Shown here one piece after another: positions 1 through 7,806 of a stretch of 11,626 nt of DNA. The number at the start of each line of letters is the position of its first letter. Position 1 is the stretch's first letter. The notes under the pieces were generated by a model. The model searched no databases. It was not told the DNA's origin and saw only the letters and a program-made list of their open reading frames with translations. This DNA is from Microbacterium sp. (GTDB lineage: Bacteria > Actinomycetota > Actinomycetes > Actinomycetales > Microbacteriaceae), in the NCBI GenBank assembly GCA_031286555.1, contig JAITUD010000510.1:1-11626 (forward strand), in the 5' to 3' direction. The translations under genes and the position numbers were made by a program.

Positions 1-402
1 CCAGAAACCGTAGGCCACGACGTCGTCGGCACCGGCGACGGCCTCACGAACGGCCGTGCGATGTGCCTGCGTGATGCCCACCTTGGCCCCGAGCACGAAC
101 AATTTCGCATGCCGCAGCAGGCGACCGGTGATCAGCTCCTGCCACGCCGCCGCAAGGAAGAGTCCTGCGGGCCCCCACTCCAGCAACCGGCGCGGCGCGT
201 CCTCCGGAGCGGACTCGAACAGATTCCCGCCATAGCGGACGCCGTCCGGCAGCTCGACCATGCCTGCGGAGGTGTCCCTGGCATGGCAGAAGACGATGAT
301 CTCGTCGAACTGTTCCCGCAGCGCGGGCAGCTCTTTCTCCACGAAGACGACGTCGCCGGTGCGGAACGGGTACTCGTTCGTGAACAGCAGCAGACGAGTC
401 AT
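1..402 (-). CDS. GT4-like glycosyltransferase, N-terminal part only (runs off the left edge)
   Basis: The minus strand is open from the ATG at 402-400 to position 1, giving 134 residues with no stop. The protein begins MTRLLLFTNEYPFRTGDVVF and continues FVEKELPALREQF. This EYP....G...FVE.E..L pattern is typical of the N-terminal Rossmann domain of GT-B glycosyltransferases (GT4 class) that extend a lipid-linked saccharide in the cytoplasm. The rest of the visible part (VELPDGVRYGGNLFE, then AWQELITGRLLRHAKLF, ending DDVVAYGFW) fits the acceptor-side domain. The donor-binding C-terminal domain lies outside the window, so the sugar cannot be guessed. The start overlaps the stop of the preceding gene as ATGA (402-399), with GAAGG about seven bases upstream as a modest ribosome site. 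The reading frame is secure; the exact family is inferred. Confidence 0.8.
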   Translation of the reverse strand, partial: MTRLLLFTNEYPFRTGDVVFVEKELPALREQFDEIIVFCHARDTSAGMVELPDGVRYGGNLFESAPEDAPRRLLEWGPAGLFLAAAWQELITGRLLRHAKLFVLGAKVGITQAHRTAVREAVAGADDVVAYGFW

Positions 403-1541
403 GCCGACGCCTTCGCCGGCGATGTCAGGAGCCGCTGGATTGCCGCCGCCCAGATCTCGGTCTGCCGCTCCCCCGACAGCGCGGATGCCGCGGCATCCGC
501 CGCCTGCTTCCATTCTTCGACCCCGGCTGGGGTCAGCCCGCTCAGTGTGCGAACCAGATCGTCGGCACCGAATCCATCGGTCACGGCACCGAAGCTGTGC
601 TCGCCGAGCACCCGCACCATCTCGGGCGACGGGCCGATCACCACGCCCAGGCGTGCCTGCACGTAGTCGAAGAACTTGTTCGGCAGAGTCCACCGGTAGT
701 TGAAGTTCACCGGCGGCAGCAGGAACACACCCACGTCGTAACTGTTCAGCGTCGAGATCAGTCGGTCGTAGGGCACCGGATCCAGTACGCGCACTCGGTT
801 TGTGCTCTGTGCGAATCGCCGCAACTCGTCGATGTACTCCGGGTCGTTCGCTGTGAGGAGGAAATCGAGGGTGACGTCCGTCTCCGCCTCCGCGACCGCC
901 TTCGCCATCAGCATCAGGTTCCGGTCCCGCAGCCCTGCGCCGCTGTGCACCAGGCGGATCGGACGGCTCACCGCGCCAGGTTCGAGGGCATGAAACGGGG
1001 TGGCATTCGTGACGACGTCGGCGCGGAAGCCGTACTCCCGCCGGTACTCGTCGGCGATGCCCTGGCCAAGCGTCGTCACGGAATCCGCCTCGGTGACGAA
1101 CTCCCGACACATCCAGCGGACGAACGGCGCGATGAACAACCGCCACCGCGGCACATCCTCCTTCTGTCGCGGCGCGTACTCGTGCAGGTCCGCGTGAACG
1201 CCGTGCACGGAGTCCTGCGCAAGCGCGAGGCCGACCGCATCCACGTCGTTCGCGAGCACCGCGTCCCAGCGCGTGCCGCGCAGCGCATCGGTGGCGAATG
1301 CGATCGCCGCGTTGCTCCAGTAGGCGCTGTGGTAGCGACGCAGGATCACCGCTGCCCGGTCGTAGCGCCAGATCGGCAGCTCGTCCGGCACCCTCACATG
1401 CGAGGAGACCCCAGCGGGCGCGGGCCCATAACCCAACGTGTGCACCTCAGTATCCGCGCTCAGCCTGCGCACTTGCTTCAGCACGCGCGCATCCGACGCG
1501 ATCGTGGAGAACGAGATGATCAGCAGGCGGGGGCGCGTCAC
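399..1541 (-). CDS. GT-B glycosyltransferase, second copy of a tandem pair
   Basis: A 380-residue protein starting VTRPRLLIISFSTIASDARV. I chose the GTG at 1541 over an ATG at 1583 because it gives a GTGA overlap with the upstream stop, has a strong GGAGGAG site eight bases before it, and aligns with the start of the paralogue encoded upstream. The N-terminal Rossmann half carries DARVLKQV, LANDVDAV and DLHEYAPR. The C-terminal half carries RLVHSGAGL, RVRVLDPVPY, DVGVFLLPP, LPNKFFDYVQARLG and GPSPEM, the usual donor-nucleotide-binding layout of GT4-like enzymes. It is probably a cytoplasmic or membrane-associated transferase adding one residue to a lipid-linked oligosaccharide. It is clearly homologous along its full length to the 378-residue neighbour, so it likely arose by tandem duplication. 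Its C-terminal coding region contains a perfect 20-base palindrome (481-500). Donor and linkage are unknown. Confidence 0.88.
   Translation of the reverse strand: MTRPRLLIISFSTIASDARVLKQVRRLSADTEVHTLGYGPAPAGVSSHVRVPDELPIWRYDRAAVILRRYHSAYWSNAAIAFATDALRGTRWDAVLANDVDAVGLALAQDSVHGVHADLHEYAPRQKEDVPRWRLFIAPFVRWMCREFVTEADSVTTLGQGIADEYRREYGFRADVVTNATPFHALEPGAVSRPIRLVHSGAGLRDRNLMLMAKAVAEAETDVTLDFLLTANDPEYIDELRRFAQSTNRVRVLDPVPYDRLISTLNSYDVGVFLLPPVNFNYRWTLPNKFFDYVQARLGVVIGPSPEMVRVLGEHSFGAVTDGFGADDLVRTLSGLTPAGVEEWKQAADAAASALSGERQTEIWAAAIQRLLTSPAKASA
481..500. repeat. Perfect 20-base palindrome inside a glycosyltransferase gene
   Basis: GCGGATGCCGCGGCATCCGC reads identically on both strands with no spacer. 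It falls in the C-terminal coding region of the 380-residue glycosyltransferase, encoding an Ala-rich stretch (ADAAASA). Each arm is the GGATGCCG word that recurs elsewhere in the window. The symmetry is certain; any function is unknown. Confidence 0.6.
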
Positions 1542-2674
1542 CGGCGGGGCTCCTCCATGAGGCTCTGAACGATGCGTACCCACTTCTCGACCTGGCGCTC
1601 TCCGGCGAGCTCAGCAGCAGAGGCATCGGCGTTGCTCTTGTACTCCGTGACGTCGTCGACCGTCAGCGCCTCGATGGCGGTGCGGAAGGACTCCATCGTG
1701 AACTCGTCCGAGACGAGTCCAAGGCCGTGGTCACGGACGTATGCCGCCATCTCCGGAGACGGACCGACCACGATGCCCAGCCGCGCCTGTACAAAGTCGA
1801 AGAGCTTGTTCGGCAGCGCATGACGGTAGTTGAACGTGAGCGGCGGAAGCATGAACACCCCGACGTCGTACTGGTTGAGTGTACGGACCAGTTCGGAATA
1901 CGGCACCGGGTCAAGCACCCGAACCCGATCCGTGGTCGCGGCGAAGGCCTTGAGCTCCTCCATGTAGGCAGGATGGTTCGCCGTCAGGTAGAAGTCGAGG
2001 GTGACATCGGCGTCGGCAGTGGCAACGGCCTCGGCCATGAGGTGAAGCTGTCGGTTCACCAGACCGGCTCCACTGTGCACCAGCCGGATCGGACGGGACA
2101 CCGGCGTCGGCTGCAGCTCATGGTAGGGCGTCGCATTGCTGACCAACTCGGCGTGGAAGCCGAAGTTGCGCTCGTACTCCGCCGCCAGCCCCTCGCTGAC
2201 CGTGGTCCATGCGTCGGCTTTGGTCACGTAGCGGCGGACGACCCACTCGAACCACGGCGTGATCTTCTCGAACCAGGCCGGGTTGTCGTCGTGCAGTCGT
2301 GGACTGTACTCATGCAGGTCGGCGAGGACGCCGTGCTTCGGCTTGAGCTTGACGGCGACTGGCACCGCCTCGACATCGTTCGCGATGATGACGTCGAATT
2401 TGCGGCCCTTCAGCGCCGCACGCGACCACTTGACCGCAGAGATCCCCCAGTACGCGGAGCGGTAGCGCTTGAGCAGCACCAGTTTGCCGTCGCGATCGTC
2501 GTAGCGCACGTCGCGCGGCATGGAGATGTGCTCGACGACGCCCTCCGGGGTGTCGCCATAGCCCAGCGTGGTCACGTCGAAGTCCTCGGTGAAGCGTGCC
2601 ACCTGCTTGAGCACCCGGGCGTCGCCGACGATCGGCGAGTACGACAGGATCAGCATGGTCGGGCGAGTGGTCAC
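1538..2674 (-). CDS. GT-B glycosyltransferase, first copy of a tandem pair
   Basis: A 378-residue protein beginning VTTRPTMLILSYSPIVGDAR. The frame stays open upstream to 3196, but that extension is antisense-like Arg-rich translation inside the preceding gene. The GTG at 2674 overlaps the upstream TGA as GTGA, has GAGGGAG six bases before it, and matches the paralogue's start. Features in order: Rossmann-type N-terminus with DARVLKQV; IIANDVEAV and DLHEYSPR in the first domain; then VSRPIRLVHSGAGL, RVRVLDPVPY, DVGVFMLPP, LPNKLFDFVQARLG and GPSPEM in the second. By eye more than half the residues match the following copy. The role is inferred as sequential glycosyl transfer to a lipid-linked glycan. 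Its last codons (MEEPRR) contain the ribosome site for the next gene, which supports coupled translation. The specific sugar is not predictable. Confidence 0.88.
   Translation of the reverse strand: MTTRPTMLILSYSPIVGDARVLKQVARFTEDFDVTTLGYGDTPEGVVEHISMPRDVRYDDRDGKLVLLKRYRSAYWGISAVKWSRAALKGRKFDVIIANDVEAVPVAVKLKPKHGVLADLHEYSPRLHDDNPAWFEKITPWFEWVVRRYVTKADAWTTVSEGLAAEYERNFGFHAELVSNATPYHELQPTPVSRPIRLVHSGAGLVNRQLHLMAEAVATADADVTLDFYLTANHPAYMEELKAFAATTDRVRVLDPVPYSELVRTLNQYDVGVFMLPPLTFNYRHALPNKLFDFVQARLGIVVGPSPEMAAYVRDHGLGLVSDEFTMESFRTAIEALTVDDVTEYKSNADASAAELAGERQVEKWVRIVQSLMEEPRR
1550..1556 (-). promoter_or_regulatory. Ribosome binding site that fixes the GTG start at 1541
   Basis: The minus strand reads GGAGGAG here, eight bases before the GTG at 1541. 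It lies in the final codons (MEEP) of the preceding glycosyltransferase. It is the reason for preferring the GTG overlapping that gene's stop over an upstream ATG at 1583. Confidence 0.75.
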
Positions 2675-3759
2675 GTGGTTCTCCCTCGTTCTCGTTTGCA
2701 GAAGTACAGGGCGTATCGACGCAGAGTCGACTCCCTGGTGAAGCTGTGCAGGACGTCGGGTGTGAGCCATCGGTCGACGCGCCCAGCGCCCCTCGATCGA
2801 CGAACATCCGCGATCATGCGGTCGGCGCTCGGCTCTGCCAGCAGGCCGTCCAGCACCCTGCGGTCTTGTCGGTTGAACGGCCGAAGCGCGTGCGGAGCGA
2901 CGCCCAGCAGTCGGCGCAGCAGCGCGGCGACTTCGGCGACATCTCGATCGGAGGGCCCGTCCTCGGCGATCGCCTGGGCCGTCCCCACGATGCTCACGCG
3001 GATGAGTTTGATGGCGAGCGACTGGCGGTGCGCCGGTTCCAGCCCGCTGATCACGCCGTCGTCGAACAGTCGCACGATCGGTTCGAACCGTTCCGCCATC
3101 GTGAGCACCGCCCCGGTGGTGCGCTCGCGCGCATCCTCCCCGATGACATAGCTGCCCATGCCGCCGAGGAAGTCGACTCGTCCGCCGTGCGCCCACAGCC
3201 GGATGCCGAAGTCGAAGTCCTCGCCCACGCGAACGCCCTCGACCATCCGAAGTCCCAGTTCGCGCATGCGTGCCGTGCGGATCAGACCGAGTGGCGCCGT
3301 TCGGTAGAACAGGCGATCTCGCGCGGCGTCGAGCCGACGACGACGGCCGAGACGCACCAGCGGATTCGGCATCACCGTCTGAGTCTGCAACCGGATCTGC
3401 GCGATGGCAGCATCAGGGCGCTCGGTCTCGACGTGCCGTACCCAGTTCTCCATCACGCCCGGCTCGAGGAAGTCGTCCGAGCCCATCACACCGCAGTACT
3501 CGCCCTCGACCTGGTCGAGGCCGTGGTTGAAAGGACCGGCTGCGCTGCGGATGCCGTCTCGGAACGGGAGCACCCGCACGTCGCCGGCGACGCCGTCCAG
3601 TTGCGCACGCAGCGACTCGGCCTCGAGCCCGTGCGCCACCACCGTCACGCGCACGCGCCCGCGCACCGACGCGTCCTGCAGCACCGAGGAGACCGCTCGT
3701 CGCAGCGGACGAGTGGCGTCGTGGCAGGCGATGACCACCTCGACGAGAGGTGTGCTCAC
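2671..3759 (-). CDS. Family 2 (GT-A) glycosyltransferase
   Basis: A 362-residue protein beginning (GTG start at 3759) MSTPLVEVVIACHDATRPLR. The N-terminal 110 residues form a GT-A nucleotide-binding fold: EVVIACHDATRPLRRAVSSV, then VTVVAHG, then GPFNHGLDQVEGEYCGVMGS followed by DDF. The SDD at about residues 94-96 occupies the metal/nucleotide (DXD-like) position. The remaining 250 residues (VGEDFDFGIRLWAHGG, then a helical tail) resemble acceptor regions of actinobacterial GT2 enzymes. No membrane helices are evident, so it probably acts at the cytoplasmic membrane face. It overlaps the ABC-transporter stop as GTGA; no good ribosome site precedes the GTG (only a GGGG-rich run), so translation probably depends on coupling. 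Donor and acceptor are unknown. Confidence 0.85.
   Translation of the reverse strand: MSTPLVEVVIACHDATRPLRRAVSSVLQDASVRGRVRVTVVAHGLEAESLRAQLDGVAGDVRVLPFRDGIRSAAGPFNHGLDQVEGEYCGVMGSDDFLEPGVMENWVRHVETERPDAAIAQIRLQTQTVMPNPLVRLGRRRRLDAARDRLFYRTAPLGLIRTARMRELGLRMVEGVRVGEDFDFGIRLWAHGGRVDFLGGMGSYVIGEDARERTTGAVLTMAERFEPIVRLFDDGVISGLEPAHRQSLAIKLIRVSIVGTAQAIAEDGPSDRDVAEVAALLRRLLGVAPHALRPFNRQDRRVLDGLLAEPSADRMIADVRRSRGAGRVDRWLTPDVLHSFTRESTLRRYALYFCKRERGRTT
2681..2687 (-). promoter_or_regulatory. Ribosome binding site that fixes the GTG start at 2674
   Basis: The minus strand reads GAGGGAG six bases before the GTG at 2674, within the last codons of the GT2 gene. It supports the short start of the 378-residue glycosyltransferase rather than the open frame that continues upstream to 3196. 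Confidence 0.72.
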
Positions 3760-5564
3760 GCCAGCCCCGCGAGCTGCGCCTGTTCCGCGAAGTTCGGAAC
3801 GCGTGCCACCAGCTCATCGAACGTGCCGCGGTCGGCGATCGTGCCGTCCTGCATGAAGCAGACCACGTCGCTGTCGCGGATGGTCGACAGGCGATGCGCG
3901 ACAGAGACGATCGTCACCTGGCCCTTCAGACCGCGGATCGCCTCGGTCACCTTCGACTCCGTCTTGGTGTCGAGCGCGCTCGTGGCCTCGTCGAGGACCA
4001 GCACGAGCGGGTCGCTGTAGAGCGCGCGCGCGATGCCGAGACGCTGACGCTGGCCGCCGGAGAGCGACATGCCGCGTTCGCCGATGCGGTCCTGCATCCC
4101 GCCGTCGCGCTGCTCGATCGTCTCCCACAACTGCGCGCGCTCAAGGGCGGCACGGACCTTCTCGAAGTCGATGTCGTCGTCGTCCCAGGCGAGTGCGACG
4201 TTCTGCGCCACGGTGCCGTCGAACAGCGACACGTCCTGCGGCACGTAGCCGACGCGTTCACGCCACGCTGCGAGAACGTCGTTGAGGTCCTTGCCGTCCA
4301 GGCTGATGGTTCCCTGCTGCGGCACGAGCAGTCCGAGCAGTACGTCTACGAGCGTGGACTTGCCGGCTCCGGAGGAACCGACCAGTGCCAGCGAGCTGCC
4401 GATCGGGATCTCCAGATCGATGTCATGCACTGCGGGGGTGTCCTCGTGCTTCGGGTAGCCGAACGAGACGCCGGAGAGGGTGAGCTTCTGCGGCGCCCCT
4501 TCGATGGGCTCCTGCCCGAGCTTCTCCGCGACCTCGAGGTACTTCTCGGAGACCTGCAGGTCGAAGATGACCGCCTCGACGTGCGGCACGTTCGCAGTCG
4601 TCCTGGTGACGATGGACTGGAACCCGGTCAGCGAGGGCACCAGCCGGAAGCCGGCGACGGCGAACAGCGCGACGGCTGCCAGTGCCTCCTGCATTCCGTT
4701 CTCGCCCCCTCCGCCACCGATGTACCCGACCGCACCGACCAGCACGAATCCGCCGACGAGTGCAGCGTTGAGCACAAAGCCCGGCACGGCGCCGAGGAAG
4801 TTCATGTTCGCCCGTGCGCGCGTGCTGAAGGCGCGGTTGTACTGCACGATGTCCGCGACTTCGCCGGTCTTGTTCCGGAGCGTGATCTCTTTCAGAGCCT
4901 GCATCATCTCGGTCATGAGCGTGGCGACCTTGAACGAGTAGTCCCGGGACACCCGTCCCGCCTGCACGCTGCGACCGGAGACGACCCAGTACAGGAGCGC
5001 CATGATCAGGCCGAGGTAGATCACTGTGATCAGTGCGGTCAAGGGCTGCGCGACGACGATGATGCCGAGGATCAGCACGAAGCTGACGACCATGCTCGGC
5101 AGCTGCACGATCGGCAGCAGGAATCCGCTGACCGCGTTGGCGATGCCGACATCCGCGATCCGCACGATCTGAGCGGTGTTCCGCCCCAGTCGGTACGTCC
5201 ACGGAGCCTTGATGTACGCATCGAACAGCTGACGGCCGATCTCGAGCTCGAACGAGGCGAAGCGCCGCGTGGCGAACCACTGCTGCAACAGGGCGAGGAC
5301 CGACTTCACCAGGATCAGTACGGCGACCAGTGCGATCAGCCAGATGTACGAGTCCGCACCGATCGTGCCGATCAGCGGGATCGTGATCGTCGTGCGAGCG
5401 ATCATCGGGGCGAGGCTCAGCGCCAGAAGCATGATCGCGATGATGTCGAGCACCGTGAGCAGACACGAGATCACGATGTAACGCACGAGATAGGAGCGCG
5501 CGTCGGCCGGGAGATACCCCATGAGATCGCGGAACGACTTCATGACGAGCTTCATGCGCTCCAC
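3756..5564 (-). CDS. ABC exporter, PglK/HetA-like lipid-linked oligosaccharide flippase
   Basis: A 602-residue half-transporter with membrane and ATPase domains in one chain; it would work as a homodimer. Hydrophobic segments lie near residues 27-50, 74-92, 148-190 and 262-312. The cytoplasmic stretch YIKAPWTYRLGRNTAQIVRI and the FRLVPS motif near the last helix recall PglK/HetA-type exporters rather than drug pumps. The nucleotide-binding domain is complete: Walker A GSSGAGKST (396-404), Q-loop VPQD (Q443), signature LSGGQ (501-505), Walker B VLVLDE (D525, E526) and H-loop H557. Set among glycosyltransferases with no Wzx-like protein in view, it most likely flips the finished lipid-linked saccharide. 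The GTG at 5564 is the longest start; ATGs at 5555 (GGAG only three bases away) and 5543 (GAAG six bases away) are plausible alternatives. An extracytoplasmic loop carries five consecutive glycines (283-287). ABC exporter is certain; the substrate is inferred. Confidence 0.93.
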   Translation of the reverse strand: MERMKLVMKSFRDLMGYLPADARSYLVRYIVISCLLTVLDIIAIMLLALSLAPMIARTTITIPLIGTIGADSYIWLIALVAVLILVKSVLALLQQWFATRRFASFELEIGRQLFDAYIKAPWTYRLGRNTAQIVRIADVGIANAVSGFLLPIVQLPSMVVSFVLILGIIVVAQPLTALITVIYLGLIMALLYWVVSGRSVQAGRVSRDYSFKVATLMTEMMQALKEITLRNKTGEVADIVQYNRAFSTRARANMNFLGAVPGFVLNAALVGGFVLVGAVGYIGGGGGENGMQEALAAVALFAVAGFRLVPSLTGFQSIVTRTTANVPHVEAVIFDLQVSEKYLEVAEKLGQEPIEGAPQKLTLSGVSFGYPKHEDTPAVHDIDLEIPIGSSLALVGSSGAGKSTLVDVLLGLLVPQQGTISLDGKDLNDVLAAWRERVGYVPQDVSLFDGTVAQNVALAWDDDDIDFEKVRAALERAQLWETIEQRDGGMQDRIGERGMSLSGGQRQRLGIARALYSDPLVLVLDEATSALDTKTESKVTEAIRGLKGQVTIVSVAHRLSTIRDSDVVCFMQDGTIADRGTFDELVARVPNFAEQAQLAGLA

Positions 5565-5593
5565 CCGACCGGGCTCAGTTCATTACACACCCG

Positions 5594-6805
5594 TCAAGTC
5601 TCCCATGCGCGGCTGGAAGAATCCGTCGGAGCACCGAGAAACGGCTCCAGCGCCGCCCGGGAGCGTGCCCCGTCGTGCACCTCGGAGACGAACCCCGGTC
5701 CCCGTTCCGCGAATCGCTGCGCCACGTCGCGGTCGGCGAGAACGCCTCGCAGGACGCCTTCCAGGTCTGCGGCGCGCGCCTCGAGCACCGGGAGTTCACG
5801 GCCCGTGCGCGCCTGCACGGCGCCGCGCACCTGCTCTGAGACGTGGCTGATCACGAGCTTGCCGGCTGCGAGCGCCTCGCACGCAGCGACCCCGTAGATC
5901 CCGAGCGAGAACTGGTCCAGCACGATGTCGGCCTCGCCGTAGACCCCGGGCATGTCCTGCGCGCGCACACCTTCGACTGCGCGGTACTCGATCAGCCCCT
6001 CGGCATCCAGACGGCGGAGCAGATCGGAGACGAGGGCGGTGCCCTTCAGCCCCGCTCTGCTGGGTGCATGCACCACGACCGGTCGTTCCCGCACCAGCAC
6101 CGGTCCCGCGGCGGCGCGCACCCAGCGGTCCGCGTCGATCACGACCGGCAGCCAGGTCGCGCCCGGAACGAACTCGAGCAGGTCCGGGGTCGAGACGAAA
6201 CTGGGCAGCCCTGAGCGCGCGATCAGCTCGTGATTGCGCCGAGTGATCTCCTCGAGCCGTGCCTGATCCGCGTAGCGCCCGTCCTGGAACGGCGAGTCCG
6301 GCTCCATACCCGCATGGACGCTCGGGACCCGGATATCGCTGCCGTGCCATACCAGTCCGACTCGCGCACCCCGGTCGGACAACGCACGGATGTCGCTGTC
6401 GACATCGCCCCCGGGGCCCAGCAGACGACGCCCGGACTCGATCAGGACGTGGGAGAACCCGCGCGACACCGCGCGTCGCTGCGCGCGCTGCCACCGCTTG
6501 TTCGTGATCGCATAGGTGGTGCTCACCGACTGGTCGGCGGGGAACGCGAACACGTCCTCGTCCGTGCGGAACATCACGTTCATGGCCACGGTTCCAGGGA
6601 TCGCCGAGGCGGCCAGCGTCCATGCGTGCGCCTGCCCCGCCGAGTTCACCGGACCGATCAGCAGACGTCTCTCCGCCGCGGGCACGGCAGCCACACCGGC
6701 ATCCCGGAATGCGGCCCTCTTCCACGGCAGCACGCGCTCGGCCACGGGTTCGGGCAGCGCATCGACGGCACGCTGCACGGCAGGGCGCAGCCTCTCAGGA
6801 AGCAT
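5594..6805 (-). CDS. GT-B (GT4-like) glycosyltransferase
   Basis: A 403-residue protein from the ATG at 6805, beginning MLPERLRPAVQRAV; an in-frame GTG at 6808 is an alternative. The frame is open further upstream but runs inside the preceding dehydrogenase gene. The first half has LLIGPVNSAGQAHAW, TDEDVFAFPADQS and GLVWHGSDIRVPS; the second has VVVHAPSRAGLKGT, YGEADIVLDQFSLGIYGVAA and CEALAAGKLVI. The last is the conserved GT-B donor site in which a Glu (residue 310) contacts the nucleotide sugar. It lacks membrane helices and is probably cytosolic or peripheral. It sits 17 bases after the dehydrogenase stop and 29 bases before the ABC gene, the two loosest junctions in the operon. No strong ribosome site is seen. 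GT-B identity is confident from motifs; the sugar is unknown. Confidence 0.87.
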   Translation of the reverse strand: MLPERLRPAVQRAVDALPEPVAERVLPWKRAAFRDAGVAAVPAAERRLLIGPVNSAGQAHAWTLAASAIPGTVAMNVMFRTDEDVFAFPADQSVSTTYAITNKRWQRAQRRAVSRGFSHVLIESGRRLLGPGGDVDSDIRALSDRGARVGLVWHGSDIRVPSVHAGMEPDSPFQDGRYADQARLEEITRRNHELIARSGLPSFVSTPDLLEFVPGATWLPVVIDADRWVRAAAGPVLVRERPVVVHAPSRAGLKGTALVSDLLRRLDAEGLIEYRAVEGVRAQDMPGVYGEADIVLDQFSLGIYGVAACEALAAGKLVISHVSEQVRGAVQARTGRELPVLEARAADLEGVLRGVLADRDVAQRFAERGPGFVSEVHDGARSRAALEPFLGAPTDSSSRAWET

Positions 6806-6822
6806 CACGACGCCGTTCGGTC

Positions 6823-7806
6823 TCAGAGCGTGACTGCGGCGCCCTCGCGAGCCGACTGCAGCGCCGCCTCGACGACGGCCAGGGTGCGCTGCCCCTGCGC
6901 CATGGTGACGACGTCGTTGCGAACGCCGAGAACCGCGTCGCGGAACGCCTCGTGCTCCACCCGCAGCGGCTCGCGCTTCGCGAACGCGTAGCGGGTGACG
7001 TCGCCTTCGGACACTCCCCGGAAGCTCGAGACCGACTCCCACTCAAGCGGGATAGTGCCGTTCGCGTAGAAGGTCAGATCACCGGTGGAGGTGTCGGCGA
7101 CGAACGCGCCCTTCTCCCCCGTCACGACCGTGACTCGCTCCTTCATCGGCGAGAGCCAGTTCACGATGTTGTTCACGATGACGCCGCTCGTGGTGCGGCC
7201 GGTGATCGTGATCATGTCCTCGTGCTCGCGACCGCTCTTGAACGCCGTCTGGGCGAACAGCCGCTCGTAGTCCGACTGCACCACCCAGGCGGTGAGGTCC
7301 ACATCGTGCGAGGCGAGGTCCTTGGCCACACCGACGTCGGCGATGCGGGCCGGGAACGGCCCCTGTCGGCGAGTGGCGACCTGGTAGACCGCGCCGAGCT
7401 CGCCGGCCTCGATGCGTCGACGCAGCTCCTGCAGAGCGGGGTTGAAGCGCTCGATGTGCCCCACGGCACCGACAAGCCCGGCATCCGCGAAGGCGTCTAC
7501 CATCCGCTGCCCGGCCTCCAGGCTGTGTGCGATCGGCTTCTCGACAAGCGTGTGCACGCCGGCGGCGGCCAACTTGAGTGCTGCGTCCTCGTGGAATCGC
7601 GTCGGCACCGCTACCACTGCGAGATCGATCCCCTCGCCGATCAGCGCGTCGATGTCCGGCAGGATGCTGAGGTCGCCGGCGACCCCGTGCGGGTCGCCAC
7701 CCGGATCCGCAATGGCGACCAGGTCGATGCCGTCCACCTCGCGCAGCACGCGCGCGTGGTGGCGACCCATCATGCCGACGCCGAGAAGTCCGGCCCGCAG
7801 CGCCAT
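6823..7806 (-). CDS. wbpB: Gfo/Idh/MocA dehydrogenase, WbpB/WlbA-type UDP-GlcNAcA 3-dehydrogenase
   Basis: A 327-residue NAD(P)-dependent oxidoreductase. The Rossmann fingerprint is GLLGVGMMGRHHARV (residues 6-20); EKP at 89-91 is the family catalytic-lysine motif (K90); GHIERFNPA at 116-124 is typical of WlbA-like members; and DLASHDVDL (163-171, with H167) supplies the active-site histidine. In this family the enzyme oxidises C3 of UDP-N-acetylglucosaminuronic acid to the 3-keto sugar. It lies directly after a WbpE-type aminotransferase and a WbpD-type acetyltransferase, the partners needed to turn that ketone into a 3-acetamido group, which makes this assignment much stronger than sequence alone. 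The start overlaps the aminotransferase stop by one base (TGATG, 7808-7804). The enzyme making its substrate, UDP-GlcNAc 6-dehydrogenase, is not in the window. Another 3-keto-sugar substrate remains possible. Confidence 0.87.
   Translation of the reverse strand: MALRAGLLGVGMMGRHHARVLREVDGIDLVAIADPGGDPHGVAGDLSILPDIDALIGEGIDLAVVAVPTRFHEDAALKLAAAGVHTLVEKPIAHSLEAGQRMVDAFADAGLVGAVGHIERFNPALQELRRRIEAGELGAVYQVATRRQGPFPARIADVGVAKDLASHDVDLTAWVVQSDYERLFAQTAFKSGREHEDMITITGRTTSGVIVNNIVNWLSPMKERVTVVTGEKGAFVADTSTGDLTFYANGTIPLEWESVSSFRGVSEGDVTRYAFAKREPLRVEHEAFRDAVLGVRNDVVTMAQGQRTLAVVEAALQSAREGAAVTL

Noticed and set aside
2675..3196. N-terminal extension of the 378-residue glycosyltransferase, giving 552 residues
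   Set aside because: The extension is Arg-rich out-of-frame translation of the GT2 gene. The GTG at 2674 has a good ribosome site and matches the start of its paralogue.
1727..4020. Two long plus-strand frames (about 474 and 424 codons) opposite the glycosyltransferases
   Set aside because: Same Arg/His-rich antisense character, no ribosome sites or recognisable motifs, and they fully overlap well-supported minus-strand genes.
5565..5600. Possible internal promoter upstream of the ABC exporter (TGTAAT and TTGAC on the minus strand)
   Set aside because: The two elements are only a few bases apart and no -35-like hexamer sits 16-18 bases before TGTAAT.
3750..5897. A 715-codon open frame on the plus strand opposite the ABC exporter
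   Set aside because: It translates to low-complexity, Arg/Asp/His/Gln-rich sequence with no domain pattern, while the opposite strand encodes a complete ABC exporter. Long antisense frames are expected from strong third-position G/C bias.
6806..7042. N-terminal extension of the 403-residue glycosyltransferase up to 7042
   Set aside because: It lies inside the conserved dehydrogenase coding sequence and is Arg/Gly-rich; the ATG at 6805 starts a normal glycosyltransferase N-terminus.
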